Source of the DNA: Pleodorina starrii
Taxonomy: Eukaryota > Chlorophyta > Chlorophyceae > Chlamydomonadales > Volvocaceae
NCBI GenBank assembly: GCA_030267565.1
Contig: BRXU01000001.1
Coordinates: forward strand, 7,384,001-7,448,000
DNA length: 64,000 bases
Reading direction: 5' to 3'
Numbering within the stretch: the first letter of the stretch is position 1; every line of letters starts with the position of its first letter. Below the pieces are notes generated by a model. It ran no database searches and was not told where the DNA came from. It saw only the letters and a program-made list of their open reading frames with translations. Position numbers and translations under genes: made by a program. Below are positions 34,401 to 45,400 of this stretch, in pieces.

Positions 34401-37400
34401 CTCCTTGGCCCCCCTTCTCGCCATGTGCCCAACCTCGTAGCGCACCTGCTGCTGCGGCAGAGGCGCCGGGCAGAACCTGACGCGCAGCAGATTGTGTACG
34501 GCAGGCACGCCCGCCGTCGACATGAGCTGGTCCGCGCATTTGCCTGTGCCGTACGTACGGCACGTGCCGTATCGGGCGGCGGGGCAGGGTGGAAGATTAC
34601 GGCACGGGAAAGGGAGGGAGGGCGGGGGTGGCAGAAAGAAGCGCCGGGGAAGCGCGGAGGGAGGTCGGGACTCGGGAGGGAGCCGTGGGGCTTTGGCGCA
34701 GCGGATGAGGGCAGGCCGCGGCGGTAGCGCGGCGGTGGCGCAGCCTGAGGTTTTTGCAGGCCTGCCAGAGAATGGCCCTCAGTCGATCAGCTCCCTGGAG
34801 CGCTGGTAGCCTCAGGCTTCTGGCGAGAGAGATTAGGGAGGCCCGATTCGCCACTCCTTGAGATGAGCAGGGGCTGGTGCCGGGAACCTCCAGGCATCCT
34901 CTCAAGAGACACAAACCAACCCAACGGAGCGGACAAGGCCTCGAACCCCCAACCTTTGCCATCGGCTTTATGGCCGATGGCTCCAGCAAAAATCACTCAA
35001 AGGACACTGAAGATCGAAACAATAGATCAGATGAGCGGACCCCGAGAACCCCCGAACCGCGAACCTCTCCCCTCCTCCGAAGCCCCAACCCGACCCAAAC
35101 GTCACGCAGCAGCACGCAGCAGCACCGTTGTGTGCGATGATGACATAATCGAAGGCGCCCAGGTGGCGGCCCCCGGGGCCGTACAGATCCCAGCCGTGGC
35201 CGCCGCCGCCCGCCGCGTCCGGCGGCGCGCGCCTCTCCAGCCTGCCCACCCACACCGGGCGCTGCACGGTGACTGACGCCGCCAGGAACTCCGCAAGCCC
35301 GCGCATGCCCTGCACAACATATGGCAGAGCACCCAAGGTGGGTTCATCCAGGGGAGAGAGGAGGCGCCATCCCGTCTACATGAGCCAACCCACCCTCCCC
35401 GTCGCGCAGCGCACTCCCGCCTGCACTCTCGCACCATCAAAGCAACGCTGCTCGCCGGGGGAGGGAGCAGCGGAGAGGCGCAGGCGCCGCCGCCTGCCTG
35501 CCCGCAAATAACCTCCGCCGCCTGCCTGCACACACACATCTGCGCCGGCCGCACGCGCATCACCCCGAGCACACGCGCCTGCTCGGCGCCAACTTTCCCT
35601 TAACCCCCAGCCCCCAGCCCCGCTCCTGCACCATCCACCCACCCGTGCAGGGCAGATGTACAGCGGCGGCTCATCCGGGCCCCGCGGACTGAACCGCCCC
35701 GGCCCTGCCGCCGCCGCCGCCGCAGCTGGCGGTGGCGGCTGCAGCCTCAGCGAGCCGACCTTGTCGTGCGGCCACTCCTGCACGAGGCCCTCCGCCCGCC
35801 AGTGGGCCACCACTCGCCTGAATCGCTCCGAGGAGGCTGTGAAGCACTGCACGCTGTGATCCAGCACGTACGACCGACCGCCCGCCTCGACGTCGCGGCT
35901 GGAGCAGCGGCCGCCCACCGCATGCTTGCCGGTGTCGTAAACCACCGCGTCGATCTGTGGGGCGCGTGTGGGTTCGTGTTTTGGGTTGAGTGGAAAGGAC
36001 AGCCTAGTGTTGCACTTGCGAGTTCTCTGGAGGAACGGTTTAGAGCGTGAACAGGCGGAGGGGCAGGAGGGGCGACAGGGAGGCAGGGAGGGGGCCGTGC
36101 GAGAAAGGGGCGGGTCGGTAGTCGGAGGGGAGGCGGGTGTTCGGCGACGTGAGGCTGGGGGGCGGCTTGGGGCCGTGTGAGTTGGGGCCGGGTGCGTGTG
36201 CGGAGGGGCCGTGCCGTGCCACGGTGGAAGCCAGGACCCCACGTGCTCGCTGCAAGAGGTCGCGGAGTTGCATGGGGTCGGGACTCGGCAGCAGCACCGC
36301 AGCAGCGGCTCCACTACCGGTAGGCGCAATTGTTCCCCGCGGAGCGGAGCTGGCGCAACGGCGCAGGTCGGTCAGGCGGCACTAGTAGGTACGCCTAGGG
36401 GGAGCCGGCCATCCCGGTCATGCAAGGTAAGGCCCCAGCAGAATCCGGTTCCGGATCCGAAACTGGGGCCCCAAAGGTCCCGGCGCTGCAACCCAAATCG
36501 CCCACGCCATGGCATGTGCCAGCGCGTCGCGCATCCGAGCGCCTTTGGCGCCGGAAAGCCGATTCCCTTTTTCCTCGTTGCGCTGGATGAGAGGGGAGGG
36601 GCGCAGCTGGCCATTCGCTGGGTGCTGTGCGCTGGCGTTCGCATTCAGACGGCTCCGACTACACACCCGGCGGACATGTCAAGCTTGGACGGGCGAACCT
36701 TTCGCAATTGCATTCGCAATGTGACCAAGTGTGCATGCGTTTGATCCAGATGGCCGTTTATATGCGAAAGGGGATAGTATGGTATGGAATGGCACCGTAC
36801 CCTGACCCATGGGTCACGGGCCGGCAACGCTGGACATGCGGCAAGGCAATTTGGGTTCGGCGGTTTGGACATCGTGTTGTGCATTGCCCTGGCGTTGTAA
36901 TGGAGAGACAGCATCACAAATGTTCAGCTATAGTAGGAAGCCGACCTTGCATGGGCAAAACCTTATCGCGCCACATCGTTGGGTTCGGGATCCTGGAGTC
37001 GGGCATGGAATGGAATAATGACTGAGCCATGGTGTCAGATTGCCCTGGCCGGGAAGCTCGTGCCAGAAGTGGATGTTGTCGCCGCACAAATGACTTGGAT
37101 AACCCCACTTGTTGTCACGTCCTTCACGCAACGCACATAACTTGGCAGTCCAACTTCAATGTACAGTCCGCACATCTCTAGACCCAAAGCCTTCTGCCCT
37201 GTCCTTGCATTTCAGAAGTCCTATAATTTTTCGTCGCTCGTTCTGTGCGGCCCAAGTCGACAGTAACATTTGTCAATAATATATTTTCTGCAGCATGCCT
37301 CACTGAACTCACTCCAAGCTGCTTGAGCTTGATCGCGCACATAAGCCCACTTAAGCCGCCGCCCACCACCGCCACTCTCGCGACATTTTGGCTACGCTGC

Positions 37401-37405
37401 GGCAT
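31461..37405 (-). CDS. Renalase-like FAD-dependent amine oxidase/oxidoreductase with Gln-rich tail (676 aa)
   Basis: Eight exons: 37313-37405, 35643-35954, 35126-35309, 34446-34543, 33557-33793, 33132-33330, 32533-32636, 31461-32264 (2031 nt in frame). The N-terminus has the dinucleotide-binding fingerprint VAVVGGGLSGLMCAIKLKQL. VVYDTGKHAVGGRCSSR is the second FAD motif. YVIIAHNG, WAANNTAKIA and the C-terminal VGICGDWLHSPSVEGACLSG then GLALAEAI match NAD(P)/FAD-dependent amine oxidases of renalase type. The last exon adds 268 residues of low complexity, with QTQQTQQTQQ, Pro/Gln and Arg/Ala/Gly runs. It joins in phase after a GCCGCAG acceptor but has no family counterpart. Intron 1 is 1.36 kb. 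No leader peptide is evident. Substrate unknown. It is divergent from CPX1. Confidence 0.85.
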
Positions 37406-37764
37406 ATTGTTTCCGAGCTTGCATGATGCAAACGTTGGGCACGTGTGCTCTGAATGTCAAGCAATTAGGTTGGGCGTACGACAGATCCAAAGGGGGGACG
37501 ATCAGCAGGTACTTTCGTTGTAAGTCGCCCCAATCGCGATTGCGTAACTGCGCGTACCCTTTACGGTACACACTACTGGTTATATATAATCCGGTGCGTT
37601 TGTTGGGTTGTCTGCGCAGTGACCTCGCAAACATAACTTAGTTTGCCGCTTAACACTCTGTGGCCCTGACTGATTCTTCCTTCCAAGGAACAAAGTCATA
37701 AGTTCCGAGTACATCTTTCATAAGTTAGATCTACCGGATCCGGACTTTCACCGCTTGCGGCCCG
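37406..37764. promoter_or_regulatory. Shared divergent promoter, FAD oxidoreductase (-) / CPX1 (+), with five GTAC sites
   Basis: Only 359 bp separate the two start codons. GTAC cores are at 37476, 37509, 37554, 37566 and 37709. In Chlamydomonas, GTAC is the core of copper-response elements bound by CRR1, and CPX1 is a known target for copper deficiency and hypoxia. That is family knowledge. GTAC is common all over this window, so function here is inference. Confidence 0.45.
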
Positions 37765-40122
37765 ATGGCTCTTCATGCTCAGACTCGTTCGCTTCATCAG
37801 CGCGGATCCGGACGCGCTTTCTCGCAGTCCTGCCGTCCCCCGCGTGTTGCCCTGACCAAGTGCCGTGCCAGCACCATGCAGCGGGTGAGGCTTTGTGATG
37901 TTTTTCCCAACAATCAGGGCGGCTTTGTTTGCGCAACATCAGGCAGCGCACTGACTTTTATCTGGATTGTTAATTTATGGCTGTAGGCTATTCAGGAGGA
38001 GAACTATGTCAACCAACCCCCGGTGACGCTGCTGCGTGCCGGCATCGACACTGAGGACACGTGAGTCCGCGGATGCACCCGCCTTTAAATGGATAACAAT
38101 CAGGGAGCAATAGATGCACACATTTTCGATTATGGCCATCGCATCTAAGGTCCATGGCGCTTGCAGTTTCACCCGTCTCCAGGACTTCGCCCTCTCTGTC
38201 GGCGGTTGGGACCCTTTGCTTTTGCAGTCAATCCTTTTATCTCCCCCCTCCCGGCCTTTCCACCCAACCCCTGCTCCACTCTCCTGAGTTCAGCATTCGC
38301 GCCAAGTTCGAGAAGGTCATCCGCGACGCACAGGATTCTATCTGCAAGGCCATTGAGGAAGTTGACGGCAAGAAGTTCCACCAGGACGCCTGGATCCGCG
38401 CCGACGGCGGCGGCGGCATCAGCCGCGTCCTGGCGGACGGCAATGTATGGGAGAAGGCCGGCGTCAACGTGTCCGTCGTGTACGGCTCGATGCCCCCAGA
38501 GGCCTACCGGTGAGCTGGGGGCGCGTGCTGTGTTGTGTCGCTGTTGGCTCAGTGCGGGCATCTGGGATCTGCATGCCGCGCTCTTCCGGTTCCTAACTAG
38601 CCTCTGCCTCCTCCCCCCCCACACCATGTTCTCTCATTGCCGGCGTGTCCTATCATTTCCGGCATAGCAGCCCCGCACGGCACCGTCATGCACCTTGCGT
38701 TTTGTAGAGTCCGGCCTGCCTCTTCGTTCGAAACCCCCTTGAATGCGTCCCTTTGTCCCGTCCCGCAGCGCCGCGACCGGCAACCCCGAACTGCTGAAGA
38801 ACAAGGGTGATGTGGGCCGTGTCCCCTTCTTCGCCGCCGGTATTTCGTCGGTGATGCACCCGCGTAACCCGCACTGCCCCACGATGCACTTCAACTACCG
38901 GTACTTTGAGACCGAGGAGTGGAACGGCATCCCGGGCCAGTGGTGGTTCGGCGGCGGCACCGACATCACCCCCTCTTACATTGACGAGGAGGACATGAAG
39001 CACTTCCACGGCACCTACAAGGCGGTGAGTGTAGCTGGGAAATGGCGCTTGTCTCAGGGCTTCGGTCACATTCTTGCCTGCGCTGGTTGCGCTGGCAGGC
39101 GGGTGTGTGCACATGCCTCGCCGTCCCCCCGGCCTCGCGCTCTATCGGCATGATGCCCCTCGCTCACTCACCTGCTCAGATTAGATGTACACCTTGTCCA
39201 CTCCCGGGTCTCATCCTTGCCCACCCCTGGCCCACTCAGGTCTGCGACCGCCACGACCCGGCCTATTACGAGAAGTTCAAGAAGTGGTGCGATGAGTACT
39301 TCCTCATCAAGCACCGTGGCGAGACCCGCGGCCTGGGCGGCATCTTCTTCGACGACCTGAACGACAAGTGAGTCGAGGGTGCGAGGGAGAAGGGATGCCG
39401 AGGAAGAAACACGGGGCCCTGACTTGCGTTCTGCCTAGGGATCATACCGTAGGGTATGACACCGTACTTGTGTCCCACGTAAGCTGACAGCCTGACCCGG
39501 ATGCCGTGTCGGATGGTGCAGGGACCCGGAGACCATCCTGAAGTTCTCGACTGATGCCGTGAACCACGTGGTGGCTGCGTATTGCCCAATCGTCGTCAAG
39601 CACAAGGACGACCCGTTCACGGAGCAGGAGAAGCAGTGGCAGCAGGTGCGGTGGGGGCAGCAGCGCCATGCCGTCATGCGACGTGTCGTTGCGCCATGCA
39701 GTGCCGTGATGAGACTTGCTTTTGCTGTATGAACCTAAATAAATGTAGCTGAAGAGGAAATATTGACCGATGATGGGGCCGGCGCGTGCACAGGTTCTGC
39801 GGAATGAGACCGTTGGGATACGGTCTTTGCCTGAGCGTGCTTTGTGTCGTATAAGCTGCCCCAATCCTTTCGCGGCGTCATTGAGTGAAAGAAATCCCTC
39901 CACACTCGGCCCTACTTGCAGCTGCGCCGCGGCCGGTACGTCGAGTTCAACCTGGTGTACGACCGCGGTACCACGTTCGGCCTCAAGACCGGTGGCCGCA
40001 TCGAGTCGATCCTGATGAGCATGCCCCAGACGGCCTCCTGGCTGTACGACCACAAGCCCGCGCCAGGCAGCCGCGAGGCCGAGATTATGGACGCCTTCCG
40101 CAACCCCCGCACCTGGGTGTAA
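37765..40122 (+). CDS. CPX1: Coproporphyrinogen III oxidase, oxygen-dependent, plastid (372 aa)
   Basis: Converts coproporphyrinogen III to protoporphyrinogen IX by two oxygen-dependent decarboxylations, in the haem/chlorophyll branch. Seven exons: 37765-37884, 37987-38060, 38294-38509, 38769-39024, 39240-39367, 39522-39645, 39922-40122 (1119 nt). Family signature [16 protein letters not shown], then [50 protein letters not shown] and [20 protein letters not shown] are all present. It ends at the usual AFRNPRTWV. The first ~40 residues ([20 protein letters not shown]) are a chloroplast transit peptide. Length is close to the Chlamydomonas enzyme and nothing is missing. Regulation by copper and oxygen is known for the algal gene; see the promoter entry. 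Confidence 0.98.
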
Positions 40123-41245
40123 AGGCTTTCCGACTCCCCGCGAGGCCGGCAGCGGCCGTGGCCTAGCCCGGTATGATGCCATGAGCCGGGGCCGCTGTTC
40201 TGGCGATATTAGGTTGCAGTCAGTGTAGGAGCGAGAGGCGACGCGTGTGACGATAGAGGAGCGTATGTTGCACGATAGAGGACTCAACTGGGCGGGAGGT
40301 ATATGAGGCTTGAGCATCCCGAGGGCTTCTTGCCCACATATTAGTGGGGCGACGATCTGACGCAGGTGTGAACGGAAGTATTCATGTGTTCGGGGCTCTT
40401 GAGCTGGGAGGACGAGGCGGGCGGTGCGCCGCTCTTGTGCCGTCATGACTGACGCGTGTCTTGCGTGTATTCTTTGTTTTCTGACTGTTAGGACTGGTCT
40501 GGTATTGTCATTATGTGGTATGAACGGAACCTGGCAGCTTGGAACTTGGGCCACGGCGTCCTGGCACTTGGCAACCTTTGTGTGGGACTTTCAGTTTCAG
40601 GGCACCAGGAGGAACTGAAAGAGACCGCGCTCTATGAGCAACGACTAATATGCAAATCGTTGCCCGCTTTTGAGCGCACCAACTGCGTGATACCTGTGGC
40701 CTGGCAGACGCCGGAATATTTTCGTGCTGCAGATTGCAGCTATCAGAACCTTTTCCCCATTAATCCCTTCGGCGTTCCATGGCATCACGCGACGAGCAAG
40801 TGATGTGGCCAAGCGGGCCCCACTTCAAAATGTGTAATAATTGTGCAAACCTACTTCGACTGAGTAAACTCGCTCACTTGCAACTGCCAGCGGTTGTGCA
40901 AAAGCGGCGTGGTGGCCCAAAGCTGCTTTTCGCATGGAAGCATTTAAAATTGGGACTGTTTTTTGCTGTGAAGAATACAGGCAGACACGTACAATCCTCA
41001 ATTACGTTGCAAAGAGTTACGTGGCAACGTAGGTGGCCAGCTCAATCTGACAGCGGGCCAATCAGAGGCCACGGGGTCCGGCACGGGGACTCTGCTCCTC
41101 TACGACTTGCAGGGCCTAGCCAACCCGTCTTTGAGTGACTTGTTAGTATAAACTACAAAGTGTTTGATTGGAACCGCAACTGATAGCAACCACAACTAGG
41201 TCGAAAGCCTAACACCGTCCTTCGGTCATCGTGTTGTCAAGAAGC
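40123..41245. other. CPX1 3' UTR and promoter of the next gene
   Basis: The CPX1 3' UTR probably runs to about 40.85 kb, where TGTAA occurs. The remaining about 400 bp should carry the promoter of the S40-like gene. No other feature seen. Confidence 0.5.
40833..40837 (+). terminator. TGTAA polyadenylation signal candidate for CPX1
   Basis: First plus-strand TGTAA after the CPX1 stop, 711 nt downstream, within ATGTGTAATAATTG. Confidence 0.5.
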
Positions 41246-42415
41246 ATGCTCTCTGCGGCCTTACGCGGCGGCACGCCTACAGCGATAGGAAGTCAGCCAT
41301 GTCCCTTACAGCCAAGGCTGCCGCCCGTGCTGCAGCAGCCGACGCCGACACCCCGGGCGTTGGCCTCCAGTTATTCCTCGCTTACGGATGAGCCAATTTT
41401 CGAGAGCCCGCGTGCCCAAGCAGTTGGCATGCCTTTGCAATCTCGCCTTAGCGTTCATACAGACGGTGATGTGGATGTGGATGGGAGCAGTTCTGGCGAC
41501 GAGTTGGAGGGCGACGTCTTTGGAGCGGGCGGTTTGGAAGATGGGCCCTCGGCCAGTTCCAGCCAAAGTCAACATGCACATCATTTGAGCCTCAGCACAC
41601 CCAATGCGGCTGGACCTATGGCATCTTCTGTGGCAGCTTCCACGGCGGCGACCCTGTTGAGCGCTGGACCGTCCGGAGAGTGAGTTGTGCGCAAATGCCT
41701 ACCGTTCCCTATATACGAGACAAGAGGCCTATTTGAACATAGGGCGTTTGTTATGAGCCAGCGCCTACGCGTGAAGTCGGCACGTTCGAGTCCGTCTTCG
41801 CGACGGCGCACCGGCAATCCTTTGCGTGCAGCCACCAAGCAGTAATAGCGTGTGTCTTTTCCTGCTTCCCTATCTGGCGGCCCTTCGAAGCTTTGCCTTT
41901 GCTTGCCGATTCCTGCGCTTGCGCCACAGATTCACTATTGGGCGGGCCGCCATGCCGACGAAGGGCAGCAGGGGTGATCTCCAGGCGGAGCTCGAGCACC
42001 TGACCTCTTTCAGCGGAGGTCGTGGCTCGCGGCCCATTGGCATTCCGCGTTCAGGGGGTTTCGCGCCGTCTACGTATCACCCCTCTGCCGGCGCCTTCAT
42101 GCAGGGCTTCGTGCCGCCACACGAACTGGCGGCTGCGTCTGTTCAGGAGTCGGACCCCATGGTAAGGTCCGCCTATGACGGCCAGAGCAGGGACCGACCG
42201 CTTGTCGTTTTTCCCTTGCTGTCGTGCCCTCGCCATGGCACCTGGCCGATATTCGATCCTTCGCCGCCCCCCAGGTTGCGCACAGCCATCGGCACAAGAG
42301 CATCGCCGATCGGTTGCGGACGGTCGTGTTTGAGCAGACGGGTCACATGAGCCTCACGACCGCCGCCGCCTTTCTGCAGCCGGGACCTGGAACGTTTCAG
42401 GCGAAGCGCCCGTAG
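41246..42415 (+). CDS. Small protein with S40/DUF584-like C-terminal motifs (268 aa)
   Basis: Three exons: 41246-41679, 41930-42161, 42275-42415 (807 nt). Donors GA-GTGAGT and ATG-GTAAGG and acceptors CGCCACAG and CCCCCCAG keep frame. Exon 1 is Ser/Pro/Ala/Gly-rich with an acidic stretch (DGDVDVDGSSSGDELEGD) and predicted to be disordered. Near the C-terminus, GFVPPHELAAAS followed by DRLRTVVFEQTGHM recalls the plant senescence-regulator S40 family, where a VPPHE motif precedes VRNAVLRQTGF. The match is short and the family's central motif (GRTLKGRD) is not seen, so the assignment is tentative. S40 proteins are nuclear in plants. The stop TAG overlaps a possible donor (CC-GTAGGT), so a longer isoform cannot be excluded. 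Confidence 0.65.
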
Positions 42416-42484
42416 GTATGCCGGCGGCGTCCACGTCCAATAACAACGACCTACTCAGCTCGGGACCGCGCTTCCTCCTGACGC

Positions 42485-42489
42485 TGTAA
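42485..42489 (+). terminator. TGTAA polyadenylation signal candidate for the S40-like gene
   Basis: TGTAA 70 nt after the stop at 42413-42415. Confidence 0.4.
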
Positions 42490-45400
42490 ACCTTTAGGGT
42501 GCGGCTGCAGCTGAGAGATGCAATGGAGCGTAGTGAGGCGATAGATGCCCCCGGGGATTGGGAGCCCAACTTATTCAAGGAAGGCCAGGGGCGTGCGGGA
42601 TATTCCGGCGCCTGCCGCGCCGGGACTGGCCGCCGGAGCGGTCGAAAAATAAGCACCTCAGTAAGGGCGCGGCCGTTCCGTTGCGCGTTTAAAGATTTTG
42701 AACTTCTTGTTCCCTATGAGAGGGTGGGCTATGCAGCTTATGAGAAGATGACCCGCTGTCGGGCGCTTCGGAGTTGGACATTTAGCGTTTTGTAGCAGTC
42801 GCTATTCCGTGTGGTACGCCGCTGCCGCCGCCGCCGGACGGTGCAACTAGGATGAGAGGTGTGGCCGTGTGCGCGTGTAGGTTTTTGGCATGTGTCCGAG
42901 TAAGTGTTTGGTAGAAGCGGAAACCCTTGTATCTCTTGCGGCGACAGGGCCCTGTACGGGTGTACGAATGTACGGATGGGCCCTTGTTGGCTGCGCGTCT
43001 TGTACAATAGGATGAAAGGAGTGATGATGGGCCTTACCTGGCTGGGGCGCCTGAAACGTGAGTTGTGTGTTGGTGCGTGTGATGTTGTGTTATCGAGGGG
43101 TGCCTTTCGGGGATGTGTTTGGACCGGCATAAGACAGGGGTCACTTTTCAGGAGGGCCGGGTAGTGTGGCGGGCGGCTGGCGGAGCAGGAGCGTGGCCAT
43201 GAAGTCGGGTTGCTTGCTTGCTCTCTGGCGCGATTGCGGTTTGTGCCGATTGTATGACGATCTGGCGCGTGCACGAACAGGGCGTCGCACGTTATTAAAT
43301 TCTTAGTCTTGGTGTGTCTTAACTTCGCCGACACCCTGCAACTGCCGTTGCGGGAACAAGGTCACGCATGTGCGCGCACATCGCGTTACGGAAGCGGGGT
43401 GGCACACGTCTGCAAGGCGCGCGGGCTTCCTCCACCCGCCCGGCCCTTACGTTTCGCCCGGTTGAAGCAGACTACCAGGACGTCTTGACGAACTGATTCG
43501 CGGATTGACACGAGCTTTCGTGCAGATTATGGCTTGTTGGAAGACAAAATGCTGGGGGCTGTGTTGGGGCGGCTGCGGATATTAGTCGTCCTGTGGGGCG
43601 GGGAGCCCCTCCGTCCTTTTGGGTCCGGCAGCGTCATTGTGCTTGCCGTTTGTGGCAGGTTACTTGCCGCCTGTGGGGTGTGCAAGGGCGGCACGTGGTA
43701 CGCTCGGCGGCGGTGTGGCCGTAGCGTGTGCGCGCGGGCGTGCTTCTTTGCTGAGCGGACGGCGCGGGGGTTTAGATACCCTTGTTATCATGCACGCGCG
43801 TATGGGAGGACGTGCGCATGGCTGGCTGCACCTACTTCAGTGGAAGAAGTGCGAGAGAGAGTGTGCGCCGATTGGCGCACCTTCCCTTGTGTTGATCCCT
43901 CGCCAAGCTGCGCTGTCAGGGGCTGGGGATCCTGCGAAGCGCTGCGGGCGCCGGCGCCGTGCGGTTTTGTTTGCGCCCCCAGGTTTAAAATTGTGGCGGT
44001 GCACCACCGAAAAATACTGCGTGTATTCCGATGGAAGAGTCCGATTGATCTGGAGGCTATGGAATGTTCCTTTCGACTTGTGACGACCGGGTCGCGGGTA
44101 CCTGGGTCGTCCGTTCGTTCGATTCCGTTTGTCACATGTGACCACGGTTGTCTCGAGTAGTACTTTCGTACGGCTGCGACGAACATGACGGGACGCGTCA
44201 CGGTCTACTCGCGGGATCGAGGGTTGTTTTGATTGTCGCTGATTCTGCCACTGTCAGCGGAGTGCCCCTCGCCCTCGGCGAGTCGTGTCAGCCTTCCATT
44301 GAGCATTTTGCGCCAAGGCTGTGATGCCGGGATTATGGGCCCCATCCGTCAGTAAAGCTTCGTATCTTCGTTCGATTGTGGATCCCCGCTGGGGCCGCAA
44401 CTGCATGTATGTACCGGTACACCTGCATCGCTTTCAGTGTACGGTAACCGTCACACCACCAAACATGCGTCCGCGCGATACTGCGCTCTACGTGCGGCTG
44501 CGGTCGGGTGTGTCCGGAGCGAATTATTGATCTGCCTCGCCGGATATCTTTGTCCATGGGGGGCAGAGGCTGTTGCGGCTTGCACTGGCACGAGTGCTCC
44601 TTGAGGGTCGCATCCATGCACATATCGTGCATTTCCCTCGTTCTTGGATTTTTTTAGTTTGGAACAGTGTTCCAGCTGTTGCTTACTCTTTGGCATGGGG
44701 GCATGTGTCATGTATGCCAGTCACCGCCGGGAGTCGCCGCGCGTGCTGACTCCATCCTCCGTTCCGGAAGATGTGGGAGGGAGGTACGTAGCCAGGCAAT
44801 GCGATGCATGCGTGTAAGTTGCAGCCGCTGTCCTCAGTTATTGCAGGTTCCAAGATCCGAACCTGTCAGCCGCATCACAGCAACCATGGATTTGCGTGTG
44901 CATTCCACAGCTCCTCGCCCTGTTCTTGCTTGGCTTGCCAAAAAGTGCGCCAGAAGCCGTTGACTATCACAGCCCGTGTTCATTACACCTTGTCCCATCT
45001 AGGGTAGCGGACTGTCTCCTTGCTGAACGGTCAATGTGATTACATTACGCCCAGCATGACCGGGAGAGTGGCGAGAATTGCAATCGCGCAGATTACCGTG
45101 AGAGAGAGGAAGCCGGGAGATGCAGTGCACGCCCCGATGTATCCATCCAACCCACATTCTGTGCTCCTGTCTCCCTAAATCTGAAAATTGGTGGCTCAGT
45201 GCTGAACCGGAACGACCGACATGTCAAGCGCTGGGAAGAAGGGAGCGGATAAGGGCGGATACGACAAGAAGCAAAGAGCAGCGAGAACAAACCAGAGGAC
45301 GCGGAACTAACGAACGACTAACGATGTGTGTGGTGGTTACAGTGGGCTCCAGAGTCCAGACCCTTGAAGAGTAGAGCCAACGGGCAAGCTGGCCCTGCCG

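Noticed and set aside
42411..42795. Extra 3' exon for the S40-like gene using donor CC-GTAGGT and an acceptor near 42497
   Set aside because: It would add about 97 residues of unremarkable sequence and skip a TGTAA signal; the TAG stop gives a simpler model. Kept only as a possible isoform.
43534..44160. Plus-strand ORF of 208 codons
   Set aside because: No family motif, no splice context, and a second overlapping ORF of similar length in another frame (43619-44083).
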